64,000 bases of DNA from Phytomonas francai. Lineage: Eukaryota > Euglenozoa > Kinetoplastea > Trypanosomatida > Trypanosomatidae. The stretch is from NCBI GenBank assembly GCA_001766655.1, contig MJCC01000005.1, positions 1 to 64,000 on the forward strand, written 5' to 3'. Position numbers and translations under genes: made by a program. Of this stretch, positions 55,453 to 64,000 are shown piece after piece. Position 1 is the first letter of the stretch. Each line of letters begins with the position of its first letter. The notes under the pieces are model-generated. The model searched no databases and was not told the origin of the DNA. It worked only from the letters and a program-made list of their open reading frames with translations.

Positions 55453-58400
55453 TCATTCTTCCCAAGCATCATCATCATCATCTTCGCCGAGATTATCTTC
55501 AAAACTATAATTTATTGCATCAATGGATGAATCAACGTTATTTCTCCCTTGTGGAGCTATAATTACCCCACTATCTACAAGGCGGTTGTGCGTGGAATCG
55601 TTGATGTCAAGCGAGGCCTCGAGCACATCTTTAATAAGCTCGCGGAGGATTCGGAGGGCGTTGTTATTTGCTTTATGGTTTGGATCCTTATAGCGCCGCC
55701 AAACGCAGTCATTAAGGGCGTGGCGTAAATCACGGAGAAGGTGAAAAGTGGGTTGATCAACACACACAAAGATCCATCCGTCGATAACGCACACCCCTAG
55801 AGCATCAAAGTACTGTGTATTCGCATCCGACACCCCAAAGAGAAGAAGTGACCACAAGCTAATGGAGGAAACATTCGTGAGAAAGGTTTTATTCGCTTCG
55901 CGGACCGCGAATATTTCTTGATACACGTAGAGCATCGCAGGGGTAGTGGGGTTATCCATGGTAGGGGGCTGCGCTTGGGCAGCGATCTCCTTCATAAGCT
56001 CCTCTCGTGTGGGGGCACCATGCTCTCGCGGAGCACCGAGGCGATAGCAAACACTTTCCGCCGCCGGTGAGATCGTACGATGCGTTTTAGTGCGTAGCTT
56101 TAGCTTTCCTGATGATTTTCGAAGGTCCCCTTTGATAGCATCAACTATCGGGAGCGGATCAAAGACGGCAAGGTTCGGAAAGAGGGCTGCGCACAGGCAG
56201 GCCTTCAACAGCGCCACATTCCTCGCCCACCGGGACAGAACACTCGCGTCGAGAAAAAGCCTTCCACCGTGAGATGGGAAATATGACGCGTCCGTGAGGG
56301 TGGTATCGATCTCATTATCGAATCCTTTACTTTCCGATGGTTTGCCAACCGCCTGTTGCGATTGAGGCGCTACCGGGAGCAGCTCCTCCTGTCTAATCAT
56401 CCCGGAGCGGCGGAGAATATCGCAATACTGAAGCTTATATTTAGAGATCAGCTCGAGGTTACCGACATGGAGGTAGTTAAAATGTGCAAACTTGTCGTCC
56501 TCGCCTGTTGCGCAGAACGCGTTATACGCGTTCAGAAAGCTCAAATGATCGCTTTGGGAGCCTCTCGAAAAGAACTTGCGCCGCTTACGCGCCTCTAAAG
56601 CGAGCTCGCGACTTGTCAAAAACGGGCAGACATCCGCGCAGGCGGCGAGGGTAAGCACCGAATCCAAGCAATGCAGCACCGCCCCCATCATCACCATTTT
56701 GCCAATCCGCGGATCGCACGGCAGCTTGGACAGATAAAACCCCAACGAGGTGAGCTTCCCTTCGGGTGTGATGGCGTCGAGGTTCTTGAGAAGCGCCATG
56801 GAGACGTTGACGTGGGTTGGGGCCGGGGGCTCGAGGAAGGTCGCCAGCGTCGCCTCCGGCGCGCGGTGCCCGAGGGCGAGGAGGCGCAGCAGGAGCTGCG
56901 TCAGCGGGACGCGGTGGATCTCCGCCTCCGGGAAGGCCGGCAGCGCCGCCCACGTCGGCCGCGACAGGAGGCGGTAGCAGACCCCCCCCTGCGTGCGCCC
57001 GGCCCGGCCCCGCCGCTGCGTCGCGTTGGCCCGACTCGCGTAGCCCAGGCTGAGCTGCGTCGCGGCGTGAGCCTCGGGTTGTGACAGGGGGGGTTCTGAA
57101 AGGGGAAGCTGTGACAGAGGGGGCTGTGACAGGGGAGGTTGTGACAGGGGGGGCTGTGACAGGGGAGGTTCTGAAAGGGGGGGCTGTGACAGGGGAGGTT
57201 GTGACAGGGGGGGTTCTGAAAGGGGGGGCTGTGACAGGGGGGGCTGTGACGAGGGTGGGGACGCGCCGCGGAGGGTCCACGCGGTCTGCTTGACCAGCCC
57301 CGTGTCAATCACGACGGCGACGTCGTCGATGGTGATGCCGCTCTCCGCGATGTTCGTCGCGAGGACGACCTTCACGAGGCCATCCGGGGCCGGCGCGAAG
57401 CACTCGCGCTGCTGTTGGCTCGCCACCGTCGAGTGGAGGAGGAGGACGCGGAAGCGACGCCGCGGGGCCAGGGAAGGGTCCCGCGCGATGCCGCCCATCC
57501 CCTCAAGCGCCTGCTTGGCCGCCAGAAGCTCCTTCCAGCCCGGGAGAAATACAAGGATCGACTTCCCCTTCGTTACCCCTTGCAAATCCACCTCGATGCT
57601 GTAGTGGATAAGGTAGGCAATGAGCTGGTAATCGACCTTTTGGGGGGTGCGAGTGACATCATAGCGTTGGCGAGGCCGCGAACCACCACTACCACCTCTT
57701 TTGCCATTTTCAGAACTTTTTAACGCCGGTTGTTTATTCTTATCAATTACATCAAACATGGGGCTGTAATACGGACGAAAATCGGCGCCAGGATTCGCCG
57801 CGATTGAGACGATATCCTCTAAATAGCGCACCTGCACAGGATACACCGCACCCTCCACCTGAATTACCTTTGCCACATCAAAGTACGAGGCAAACTGCGA
57901 GGAATGCATCGTAGCGCTCATAAGAATAACTTTGATCGTCGTATTTTTTGTTAAAATTTGTTTTGCCAGGGCAAGAATCACATCGCAGTTGATATCACGC
58001 TCGTGGACTTCATCAATAATAAGATGAGTGACGTGCTCGAGGGTGGGTTGCGAGGATAAGATCTGAAGTAGAACCCCGGAAGTGCAGAGATTAATATGGC
58101 GTCCCATTTTAGCTTCTAAGCGAACAGCATATCCGACTTCCTCGCCAACAACGCTAAGGCGCTCTTGTGAAATGCGATCGGCCACGCTGAACGCACTAAT
58201 TCGACGGGGCTGGGTGACAATGATATTACATTGTGCACCTCTCCCTGCTAATATTTCGTGATCAAAGATATACTGAGGAACCTGTGTTGTTTTACCACAT
58301 CCCGTCGTACCGCAGATAACAGTAACCCGATTCTCCGCAATACTTTTGAGAATCTCTTCCTTTACGGTAGCAATCGACAGCGAGGATTGGCGTGAGTAAA

Positions 58401-60405
58401 ACTTTTCTAAATAAATCGGATTCGCGCGCAGGCCACGAAGGTTAGAACGGAGGCGTTCAGCATACGCTGAATCCTTTTGAGCGGCATTCCTTTTCAGATA
58501 CTCCAGTGCCGCCTCCTCCACTTCTCCTGGCGCGTTAGAACCTTCATGGAAGCCCTCCGCCGTACGCAAATCCTGGCAACCATCCTCTGGGGGAAACTGC
58601 TCGTTAATTTCTCGCATCCCCACCCGAATGCGCTCACAAAGTTCAGCGGGAAGGGCAGCTTTTGGTATTTTAGATGCAGAAACGTCGGGATATTGCATCA
58701 TAAAGTCGTTTATAGCTTTCAAGCGCTCATCGTAGAGCTCCAATACAGAAAAAGTGGCCTTGACGGCGTCGCGCTCCGCTACAAAGCGACTAATCCCTTC
58801 TCCTCTGCATGTCACCCCGCATAAACTAAATTCGCAGATGAAGGTACTGCCCTTCTTTGTGAATTCCACCACTGGATTTGAGGCATCGTCAAAAAGAAAG
58901 CGATATAGCCCGTACATCGTGTCGTAATGTCGGTTAAGGCTCAGGAGGATGGAATTGAGAGGCGCGCTATTTGCGACTGGGCTACTGCTGGAAGGAGCTG
59001 AACCCGAATTGTTCTCTTTCAAAGTAGCCAACGCTCCAGATGATGAGGTAGCCATTTTATTTCCATTTAGTAAATGTTGGGGTTGTTCCTGTTTCAAGAG
59101 TTTTAAAATGCAAAGGGCGTGAGATGCGCATCGCTGTTTGGCCTCTTTCGCGGAACTCGCTACACCAATTGCGATGAGGTTTGTCGCCTCCTCCAATATC
59201 AAACTACTAGCAAACACTTTATTCCCTACGCGAGCTGTCTGAATGAGTTCGCCTGCATTGTGAAGTTCGTTATTAAGCCTCTGCAAGGCAGAATGTGGTT
59301 GAAAAGAGCTTTCCATATTCCATCCTTTCTCAAAAAACTCCCCTGCACAATTTACGATATCATTAGTAGAAGGGGGAATGCGCATTTTCAGAAGCATTTT
59401 TTCACGGAGCATCAGCTTTTTCTTTTGGATGTAAACCATACAGGCAGAAATATAATTACCCCACCCCTCTAAAGAGTCCGGCCGACGTGGAGGGAGAAGT
59501 GAAGCAAAGGATTGATGATGTTTTGGCACATGACGAGGTGAAGAGGGCTTCTCGAGCGAAAAAAAATTGCCAAACGTACGATTTTCCTTAAGCGGCAGAG
59601 GTGGGGGGGACGTGGGATCTTGCTTTACGGAGTAATAATCAATAAGCCTTGTAGCGTGCATAAAGCATAACATTTTTGCATTCTTTTCACGCGTGGATTG
59701 CCCAACTGCGGTCACAAGACGCCCATTAACCTGAAAGGATAACGAGCATTGCTTAAAGTTGCTTTTTGGGACGTGTTGGGTGATCAGCCGCTCGACGCCG
59801 CCCTTTAGACAAGAAGAAGGGGGAGTATTTATGTTAGTCGCCGCATGCAGCTTTTCCTTTCGTTGCTGTAGTAAGCTATCGCGCAGGAAATCATCAACCT
59901 GATGCTCCGCTTTGCTATTGATATCAAGTGGGGAAACCTCCTCAAAAGTAATGCCGAAACTCCTGGGGGGGTGAGGCTTCGGAGCTTCGCCAAACGTGGG
60001 AGAGGGCTCTGCCTGAAGATGGCTGCTTCTAGAATCATGCTGTTGACTATTCGAATTATAGATATTAAAATCAGTCGAAGTTATAGATGAAAGGCTCTCA
60101 TCTGTCGGGGGCTTCATAAAAAAGAAGGACGATCCACCTTTTTGTTTATTTCTGGTTCTTTTTGTGGCACCCTTAGACACAAATGAACGCTGATGCTCAT
60201 TTTTACTCACATTGTTCCTAATAGAACCAGAAGCTCCTATTTCTCGACGTGGGAAACTATCGTATTTGTTTACCGTATGACTAGCAGGGGTCTGTGTGCA
60301 TGCCTTCACCTTGCTCCATACGAGAGTAGGTTGATAAGAGCTAAAATAACGGTTTCGTAACGGAGCACGAGAGAAAAAACGGCCTAGAGGAGGCAGTCCG
60401 TACAT
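55453..60405 (-). CDS. Mitochondrial DEAH/RHA-type RNA helicase with dsRNA-binding segments (REH2-like), 1650 aa
   Basis: DEAH helicase expected to unwind or remodel RNA in the mitochondrion, where the related REH2 acts in editing complexes. The N-terminus (FFSRAPLRNRYFSSYQP) looks like a transit peptide. Three dsRBD-like pieces lie at about 220-255, 370-440 and 485-560. Core motifs: I GTTGCGKTT (about 699), DEVHERD (about 798), MSATM, TNIAESG and QRRGRAGRT (about 1130); HA2 and OB-fold regions follow, ending in an acidic tail. Between motifs V and VI sits a tandem pentapeptide insert (about 1054-1107). The frame opens at TTG 60507, but an SL acceptor at 60414 and the first ATG at 60405 fix the start. 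Which family member it is remains open. Confidence 0.9.
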   Translation of the reverse strand: MYGLPPLGRFFSRAPLRNRYFSSYQPTLVWSKVKACTQTPASHTVNKYDSFPRREIGASGSIRNNVSKNEHQRSFVSKGATKRTRNKQKGGSSFFFMKPPTDESLSSITSTDFNIYNSNSQQHDSRSSHLQAEPSPTFGEAPKPHPPRSFGITFEEVSPLDINSKAEHQVDDFLRDSLLQQRKEKLHAATNINTPPSSCLKGGVERLITQHVPKSNFKQCSLSFQVNGRLVTAVGQSTREKNAKMLCFMHATRLIDYYSVKQDPTSPPPLPLKENRTFGNFFSLEKPSSPRHVPKHHQSFASLLPPRRPDSLEGWGNYISACMVYIQKKKLMLREKMLLKMRIPPSTNDIVNCAGEFFEKGWNMESSFQPHSALQRLNNELHNAGELIQTARVGNKVFASSLILEEATNLIAIGVASSAKEAKQRCASHALCILKLLKQEQPQHLLNGNKMATSSSGALATLKENNSGSAPSSSSPVANSAPLNSILLSLNRHYDTMYGLYRFLFDDASNPVVEFTKKGSTFICEFSLCGVTCRGEGISRFVAERDAVKATFSVLELYDERLKAINDFMMQYPDVSASKIPKAALPAELCERIRVGMREINEQFPPEDGCQDLRTAEGFHEGSNAPGEVEEAALEYLKRNAAQKDSAYAERLRSNLRGLRANPIYLEKFYSRQSSLSIATVKEEILKSIAENRVTVICGTTGCGKTTQVPQYIFDHEILAGRGAQCNIIVTQPRRISAFSVADRISQERLSVVGEEVGYAVRLEAKMGRHINLCTSGVLLQILSSQPTLEHVTHLIIDEVHERDINCDVILALAKQILTKNTTIKVILMSATMHSSQFASYFDVAKVIQVEGAVYPVQVRYLEDIVSIAANPGADFRPYYSPMFDVIDKNKQPALKSSENGKRGGSGGSRPRQRYDVTRTPQKVDYQLIAYLIHYSIEVDLQGVTKGKSILVFLPGWKELLAAKQALEGMGGIARDPSLAPRRRFRVLLLHSTVASQQQRECFAPAPDGLVKVVLATNIAESGITIDDVAVVIDTGLVKQTAWTLRGASPPSSQPPLSQPPLSEPPLSQPPLSQPPLSEPPLSQPPLSQPPLSQPPLSQLPLSEPPLSQPEAHAATQLSLGYASRANATQRRGRAGRTQGGVCYRLLSRPTWAALPAFPEAEIHRVPLTQLLLRLLALGHRAPEATLATFLEPPAPTHVNVSMALLKNLDAITPEGKLTSLGFYLSKLPCDPRIGKMVMMGAVLHCLDSVLTLAACADVCPFLTSRELALEARKRRKFFSRGSQSDHLSFLNAYNAFCATGEDDKFAHFNYLHVGNLELISKYKLQYCDILRRSGMIRQEELLPVAPQSQQAVGKPSESKGFDNEIDTTLTDASYFPSHGGRLFLDASVLSRWARNVALLKACLCAALFPNLAVFDPLPIVDAIKGDLRKSSGKLKLRTKTHRTISPAAESVCYRLGAPREHGAPTREELMKEIAAQAQPPTMDNPTTPAMLYVYQEIFAVREANKTFLTNVSSISLWSLLLFGVSDANTQYFDALGVCVIDGWIFVCVDQPTFHLLRDLRHALNDCVWRRYKDPNHKANNNALRILRELIKDVLEASLDINDSTHNRLVDSGVIIAPQGRNNVDSSIDAINYSFEDNLGEDDDDDAWEE
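57085..57250 (-). repeat. In-frame 15-bp minisatellite in the helicase gene
   Basis: About eleven tandem 15-bp units encode PPLSQ or PPLSE, with one LPLSE variant and a degenerate PPSSQ unit before them. Unit length is a multiple of three, so copy-number change keeps the frame. It also keeps all other frames open, which creates long false frames on both strands here. Confidence 0.93.
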
Positions 60406-60413
60406 TTTTTCCC

Positions 60414-60440
60414 CTGAAAAGAAAATAAGGAAAAAAGTCG
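60414..60440 (-). promoter_or_regulatory. Putative SL trans-splice acceptor for the helicase
   Basis: On the - strand a T/C-rich tract ends in TTTTCAG, with AG at 60415-60414, nine bases before the ATG at 60405. It lies inside the TTG-initiated longer frame and so rules that start out. Confidence 0.65.
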
Positions 60441-60693
60441 AATGCAAAAGAATGGAGTTCACTGGTGTCAATGAAAGAGATTGAAAAATTTGATTGAAAG
60501 AAAGCAACCGAAATGTAATTCATCGATAAATCCGAAAGCCACCGAACTGCTTTCCATACGTTTTGCGCAATCACAAATGTCAGACATTGTATATATTGAG
60601 GGTAGACGAAAAATATGCATCACAGAAAATAAGCGCATGGTGTCGTTTGTTCTTACGCGCACATGCGCTGAGGGGGGAATAAACAGAAACCCA

Positions 60694-61347
60694 CTATTTA
60701 TGCTCCGCGGAGGGTGTTGAAAGGGTTCTTCTTTTTTCAAGATCCTGAATTTTCTCTTCGTCGGTCATGCGATTCCAGCGAATTTCACGCACCGTCTGTA
60801 CGCGACTTCCAAGCAACTTCACTGGCTTCTCCACATACTCCCACTTGGGATTCACAATATAGCGAAAGTAAAGGTAGATGCACGTGATAATAGTTCCTAA
60901 TACGATAAGCAGCAGCTTAAAGTTACGAAGCCGCTCCGTGCCCATCGTGTGGTATAAGGTACTTCGCTGCGAATACAGCCCACTCGAAACCGTTTCGAAG
61001 GTATGCACATTACAGTTTTGCTCATAGTAGAGGCCGCGGTCCTCCTGATCTTTTAAAACCCGCCGCTGGTTTTGCTCAACACGAAGCATGCTCAGTTCAT
61101 GTTGGCGTTTCAAGTTGAACACCTCCTTATCACGCCGGATGATCTCCAAAATAATCGCCTCTCGCGCCTCTTGATGTGCATGCGAGTCGAGGTCCTTTGG
61201 AAAGCCTAATTTTATGTAATCATGCGGGGTTTCGCTCTTTTCGATTTCTTCTTTCGCTGCGCCTGAGGGGCCCATGGCAATGGTTGCCATACATCTTGTA
61301 AGGCAGTTCGACTTTGCACAACAAGCACCACCCCACGCACGGCGCAT
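60694..61347 (-). CDS. Single-pass membrane protein of unknown function, 217 aa
   Basis: Clean frame with ATG at 61347; a second ATG at residue 20 is possible. Residues ~55-110 are charged and helical (EAREAIILEIIRRDKEVFNLKRQHELSML), likely a coiled coil. One membrane span lies at about residues 143-165 (FKLLLIVLGTIITCIYLYF). A short tail contains WEYVEKPV and a polar end. The Cys- and Arg-containing N-terminus could be a mitochondrial leader. The form fits a mitochondrial inner-membrane or organelle-anchored subunit, but I do not recognise it. Confidence 0.75.
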   Translation of the reverse strand: MRRAWGGACCAKSNCLTRCMATIAMGPSGAAKEEIEKSETPHDYIKLGFPKDLDSHAHQEAREAIILEIIRRDKEVFNLKRQHELSMLRVEQNQRRVLKDQEDRGLYYEQNCNVHTFETVSSGLYSQRSTLYHTMGTERLRNFKLLLIVLGTIITCIYLYFRYIVNPKWEYVEKPVKLLGSRVQTVREIRWNRMTDEEKIQDLEKRRTLSTPSAEHK

Positions 61348-61672
61348 TCTTTTCGTCCGCCTATGTTAAGCAATAGCAATCTATATATGTATCAATTCTT
61401 GTGCTTATGCAGAGAATAGCGAATGTGCGAATAAACAGGGACGAGGGGAGTATCTTTCCCTTGGAAATTAAACCATAAAAAGAAGCTGATTTCTTCAAAG
61501 TTCATTTTGCACATTTTATGTATCAACACGCCTTCACTATGATCTGCTATAATTTGTGCGTAAGGACCCTTCGAGTTTATCGGAGAATCTGCTTCTATAC
61601 ACATCTGGAAAAGCGAAATCGCCCGTCTCAATGCTCATTCTCAGGGCAAAAATGGGAAATGCAATGAATATT
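61348..61672. other. Intergenic region
   Basis: About 325 bases of AT-rich spacer without coding signal. Confidence 0.6.
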
Positions 61673-63757
61673 TTACATTATAACATCCAACACCTCACTG
61701 TCCTTCATGTTTTCCACTCGTCGAAGAATCCCTGTCAACCGCAGTAGCACCTTCTCATTACGTTTATTTAACGTAATCAGGAATTCTTGGCTAGACCTAT
61801 CCATCGCACACTGGATTAAGCATCGTCGTGCGGTATAATACCCATTATCGTTGAGTGGGAAAAACGCTTTAAACGCCAGCCAACGCTTCTGAATCACCCT
61901 CCACGAGCTCCCGTGAGAGCTTGCTTTACTCGCTTCTCCTTTATCGTTTTTCATTGCCCCTTCATTAGTTTCAAAAAGCGAAGAATTAGATAAAAGTAAT
62001 TCTAAACCTGCGAAGCTCTCGATACCACGTCGAAGAACTACTGGAATGGATTCGACCTCCGCTCTCCCCCCATGGCCGTTGATAATCAACGAGACCATAC
62101 GCCGCTCAAAGTGCTCGAGATCTTCTAATGTAAGATACGCACCTGAAAAGGGGCTCATGGTTGGACTCACAGCCTTCAGCGCTGGGGAGATGTCGTTATC
62201 CTCCGTAACTTCTTTTATTTTGCTCGGGAAGATACGATTTTGAAGCTCCTGTAGCTGCGCTTGCTGTGCAGAAAACTTTTCATTGTTTTCCTGAATGCGG
62301 CTTTGCAGTTGACCATGTGCCGCTTCAATTCCTTTAATTTGCTCCGACAGCTTCTGGATCGAATCTGCGTCAGGGTTAGGGAGATTCTCATTATCCTTGC
62401 ATTCGTGCTCGGTGGTATTTAGATTTCGTTTGGAACATAGATCAAAAAATCTCTTTCTTGGGGCGAGATTGAGGCCACGGCCCTGAGCATAGGCCATAGT
62501 TTCTAGATTTTGCTTCCCAAGCAGACCTTGCACACTTTCCGGAAGCTTTCGTGCGTGCTCTTCTACAACTCGTTCGTCCATACGCTGCTCAAGATCTTTG
62601 TACATTGCTCTCCATTTTACCACTTCTTCCTCATCGTCCTCCACTTGCTTGGGATGATTGAGCAGCTCCTTTTTCAGATTCTTTGGCACGCTTTTTTTTC
62701 TAGCGGCGCTGTGAAGATCCGTTCTTCCGAACCACACCTGACTGCTCCCACAGAGAACGTGAAATCGCTTGCAGGTGCGGCTTAGCTCTGCCAAGGAAGG
62801 CGCCGCGCAATAGCTAAAAATTGAAATCAAATCCCTCGCGCAAAGATCTTCTAAGAGAAAGTTTCCAGCGCCGAGCAAGGCCCCCTTGTCGTCTTTAGTG
62901 GCTGTTAGCCAGGGCCCCGTGAGCTCCACCCCAGCCTCCCTCGCCATTCGAAGAATCTCGCCGTCGTGGTCGAGGGCCTCTTCGCAGGACTCCCCAATCC
63001 GCTTGAGCTCCGACTGCAGATCCCAGACGGAGCGCGTGGGAAGGCGGAATTTGTTGAACGACGCGCGAATTTCTTCGATATCGGGCGAACGCAAGGGCGG
63101 GAAGCGATCGCGAGGGAAGGAATAGGGAATCCCTTGCCCGCCCTCGGAGCTCGGCCTCCCATCCTGCCCGTTCACATCCGTTTCCATACTATTGCAGGGG
63201 CTCAGATCCGTTATGAGCGGTATCGAAGACGGGCAATGGTTATTATCCTTACCCAAGGGTTTTCGACGAACTATCGGGTGAGGATCAGCGTGGTCGTGCA
63301 TTTTATCTTTGAAGGTCCTCCAAGCGTTTTTATTATTATTCATGGAAGACAATCGACGGGAGTGAGAGCTTCCGGAAGCTACGGAAGATCTCTGTGATCG
63401 TCGACTTGAGGTCTCAGACGTCGTATGCGACGATTTAACGTGATCTACTTCCAAGGATGCCGGATTAGTTGCCTTCCCTTTGAGAGATGAATGATTTGCT
63501 CTATCGTTTTTGTCGTGTCTTATACTCGGGCGCTTTGCAGCCTGCCCAGAAGACGCTGCTTTAAGCTTTGTGGCCGCCCTTTCCGTCCTTGGGAGACCAT
63601 GATGAAGAGTGAGCGGAGGATTGGCCTTTTCCTTCGACGATACGCTTCTCTTATGCTTTTTTGAATGCTTACCATCGGAGGGGTTTTTGGCAGTACCGGA
63701 TCGATTTAATTTACTTGGCGATTTGCTCCTTTTCCGTGGTTTTGCCGCACGCGGCAT
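61673..63757 (-). CDS. F-box domain protein, 694 aa
   Basis: F-box proteins recruit substrates to SCF ubiquitin ligases through Skp1, though in trypanosomatids some act elsewhere. The F-box is at about residues 299-345: LLEDLCARDLISIFSYCAAPSLAELSRTCKRFHVLCGSSQVWFGR, with the Leu, Cys-Lys and Trp landmarks in place. The first ~225 residues are basic and Ser-rich (PRKRSKSPSK, KKHKRS), probably disordered with nuclear-localisation-like clusters. A coiled coil lies at about 459-508 (LSEQIKGIEAAHGQLQ...). The C-terminal ~150 residues look helical and folded but match nothing I know. ATG at 63757. Confidence 0.82.
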   Translation of the reverse strand: MPRAAKPRKRSKSPSKLNRSGTAKNPSDGKHSKKHKRSVSSKEKANPPLTLHHGLPRTERAATKLKAASSGQAAKRPSIRHDKNDRANHSSLKGKATNPASLEVDHVKSSHTTSETSSRRSQRSSVASGSSHSRRLSSMNNNKNAWRTFKDKMHDHADPHPIVRRKPLGKDNNHCPSSIPLITDLSPCNSMETDVNGQDGRPSSEGGQGIPYSFPRDRFPPLRSPDIEEIRASFNKFRLPTRSVWDLQSELKRIGESCEEALDHDGEILRMAREAGVELTGPWLTATKDDKGALLGAGNFLLEDLCARDLISIFSYCAAPSLAELSRTCKRFHVLCGSSQVWFGRTDLHSAARKKSVPKNLKKELLNHPKQVEDDEEEVVKWRAMYKDLEQRMDERVVEEHARKLPESVQGLLGKQNLETMAYAQGRGLNLAPRKRFFDLCSKRNLNTTEHECKDNENLPNPDADSIQKLSEQIKGIEAAHGQLQSRIQENNEKFSAQQAQLQELQNRIFPSKIKEVTEDNDISPALKAVSPTMSPFSGAYLTLEDLEHFERRMVSLIINGHGGRAEVESIPVVLRRGIESFAGLELLLSNSSLFETNEGAMKNDKGEASKASSHGSSWRVIQKRWLAFKAFFPLNDNGYYTARRCLIQCAMDRSSQEFLITLNKRNEKVLLRLTGILRRVENMKDSEVLDVIM

Positions 63758-64000
63758 TTTGGTTCAAACTAGAAAATGTACGGTAAATCGGTAACTTTCT
63801 TTTCCAAGACAGCATTGCTACTAGTGAATAGTGTAAAGCATTTTCGAAAATATAGAAACATGTAGCGCTAGACAAACATATATATCTATATCTATATGCA
63901 AGGATTTTCCTTTCTTAATGCAATCGATTTTTACATTTAATCTACATCGACGATAGAGATACCGGGGGCATAATTACGCAATCGATAAGGACAATTAATC
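63758..64000. other. Upstream spacer at window edge
   Basis: About 240 bases, AT-rich, with a TA-rich run near 63880-63900. It is the 5' UTR side of the F-box gene. Confidence 0.6.

Noticed and set aside
57081..57293. Repetitive + strand frame and a 231-codon - frame over the minisatellite
   Set aside because: A 15-bp unit keeps every frame open; these are by-products of the repeat within the helicase gene.
1..64000. Non-standard code with reassigned stop codons, as in Blastocrithidia
   Set aside because: Intact genes here end cleanly at all three stops and have none inside; the in-frame stops at 11-13.4 kb come with frameshifts and include TAG and TAA, so decay explains them.

Overview
This looks like nuclear chromosomal DNA from a trypanosomatid (kinetoplastid protist). 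All evident protein genes lack introns. They lie in two long same-strand arrays: + from the left edge to about 26.1 kb, and - from about 27.6 kb to the right edge. The arrays converge on a cluster of tRNA genes. Pyrimidine-rich tracts followed by AG sit just upstream of several start codons, as expected of spliced-leader (SL) acceptor sites. Amastin, a glycosomal DHAP acyltransferase with a C-terminal AKL, and SBDS with a long charged tail are kinetoplastid hallmarks. Genes end at TAA, TAG and TGA, so the code is standard. I cannot name the species; AT-rich spacers and moderate-GC genes would fit several lineages.

Left part (1-13.7 kb) is gene-poor and AT-rich. It holds the 3' end of an unrecognised gene, a small zinc-ribbon protein, an amastin, a full-size ABCB (P-glycoprotein-type) transporter and, at about 11.1-13.4 kb, stretches that read as one or two decayed + strand genes broken by stops and frameshifts. 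From 13.7 to 26.1 kb the + array has an HspBP1/Fes1-like Hsp70 exchange factor, an unrecognised 559-aa protein, an N2227/carnosine N-methyltransferase-like enzyme, an EF-hand protein, a TPR-SET (SMYD4-like) protein and a mitochondrial FtsH-type AAA protein whose zinc motif is broken.

The convergent strand-switch (26.1-27.6 kb) holds five tRNA genes: Ile(AAT) twice as a perfect inverted repeat, Ser(TGA), Leu(TAG) and elongator Met(CAT). Such sites are where Pol II arrays end.

The - array (27.6-63.8 kb), listed by rising coordinate and so opposite to transcription, encodes a polytopic class-3 lipase, DHAP/G3P acyltransferase, an unrecognised 349-aa protein, SBDS, SPEF1/CLAMP, an 1825-aa disordered protein, an unrecognised 425-aa protein, a DUF167 protein, a Nudix-fold protein with a lost Nudix box, an Arg-rich gene cut by a 95-N assembly gap, an unrecognised 691-aa protein, a large mitochondrial DEAH/RHA helicase with dsRNA-binding segments and an in-core coding minisatellite, a single-pass membrane protein and an F-box protein. 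As is usual in these arrays, neighbours do not form a functional operon. There is nonetheless a mitochondrial theme (FtsH-like, Nudix-like, helicase) and a lipid theme (lipase beside acyltransferase).

I found no CRISPR array, no intact mobile element and no obvious new multi-gene system. The most interesting items are two probable pseudoenzymes, the helicase minisatellite, the tRNA inverted repeat and the decayed-gene zone.
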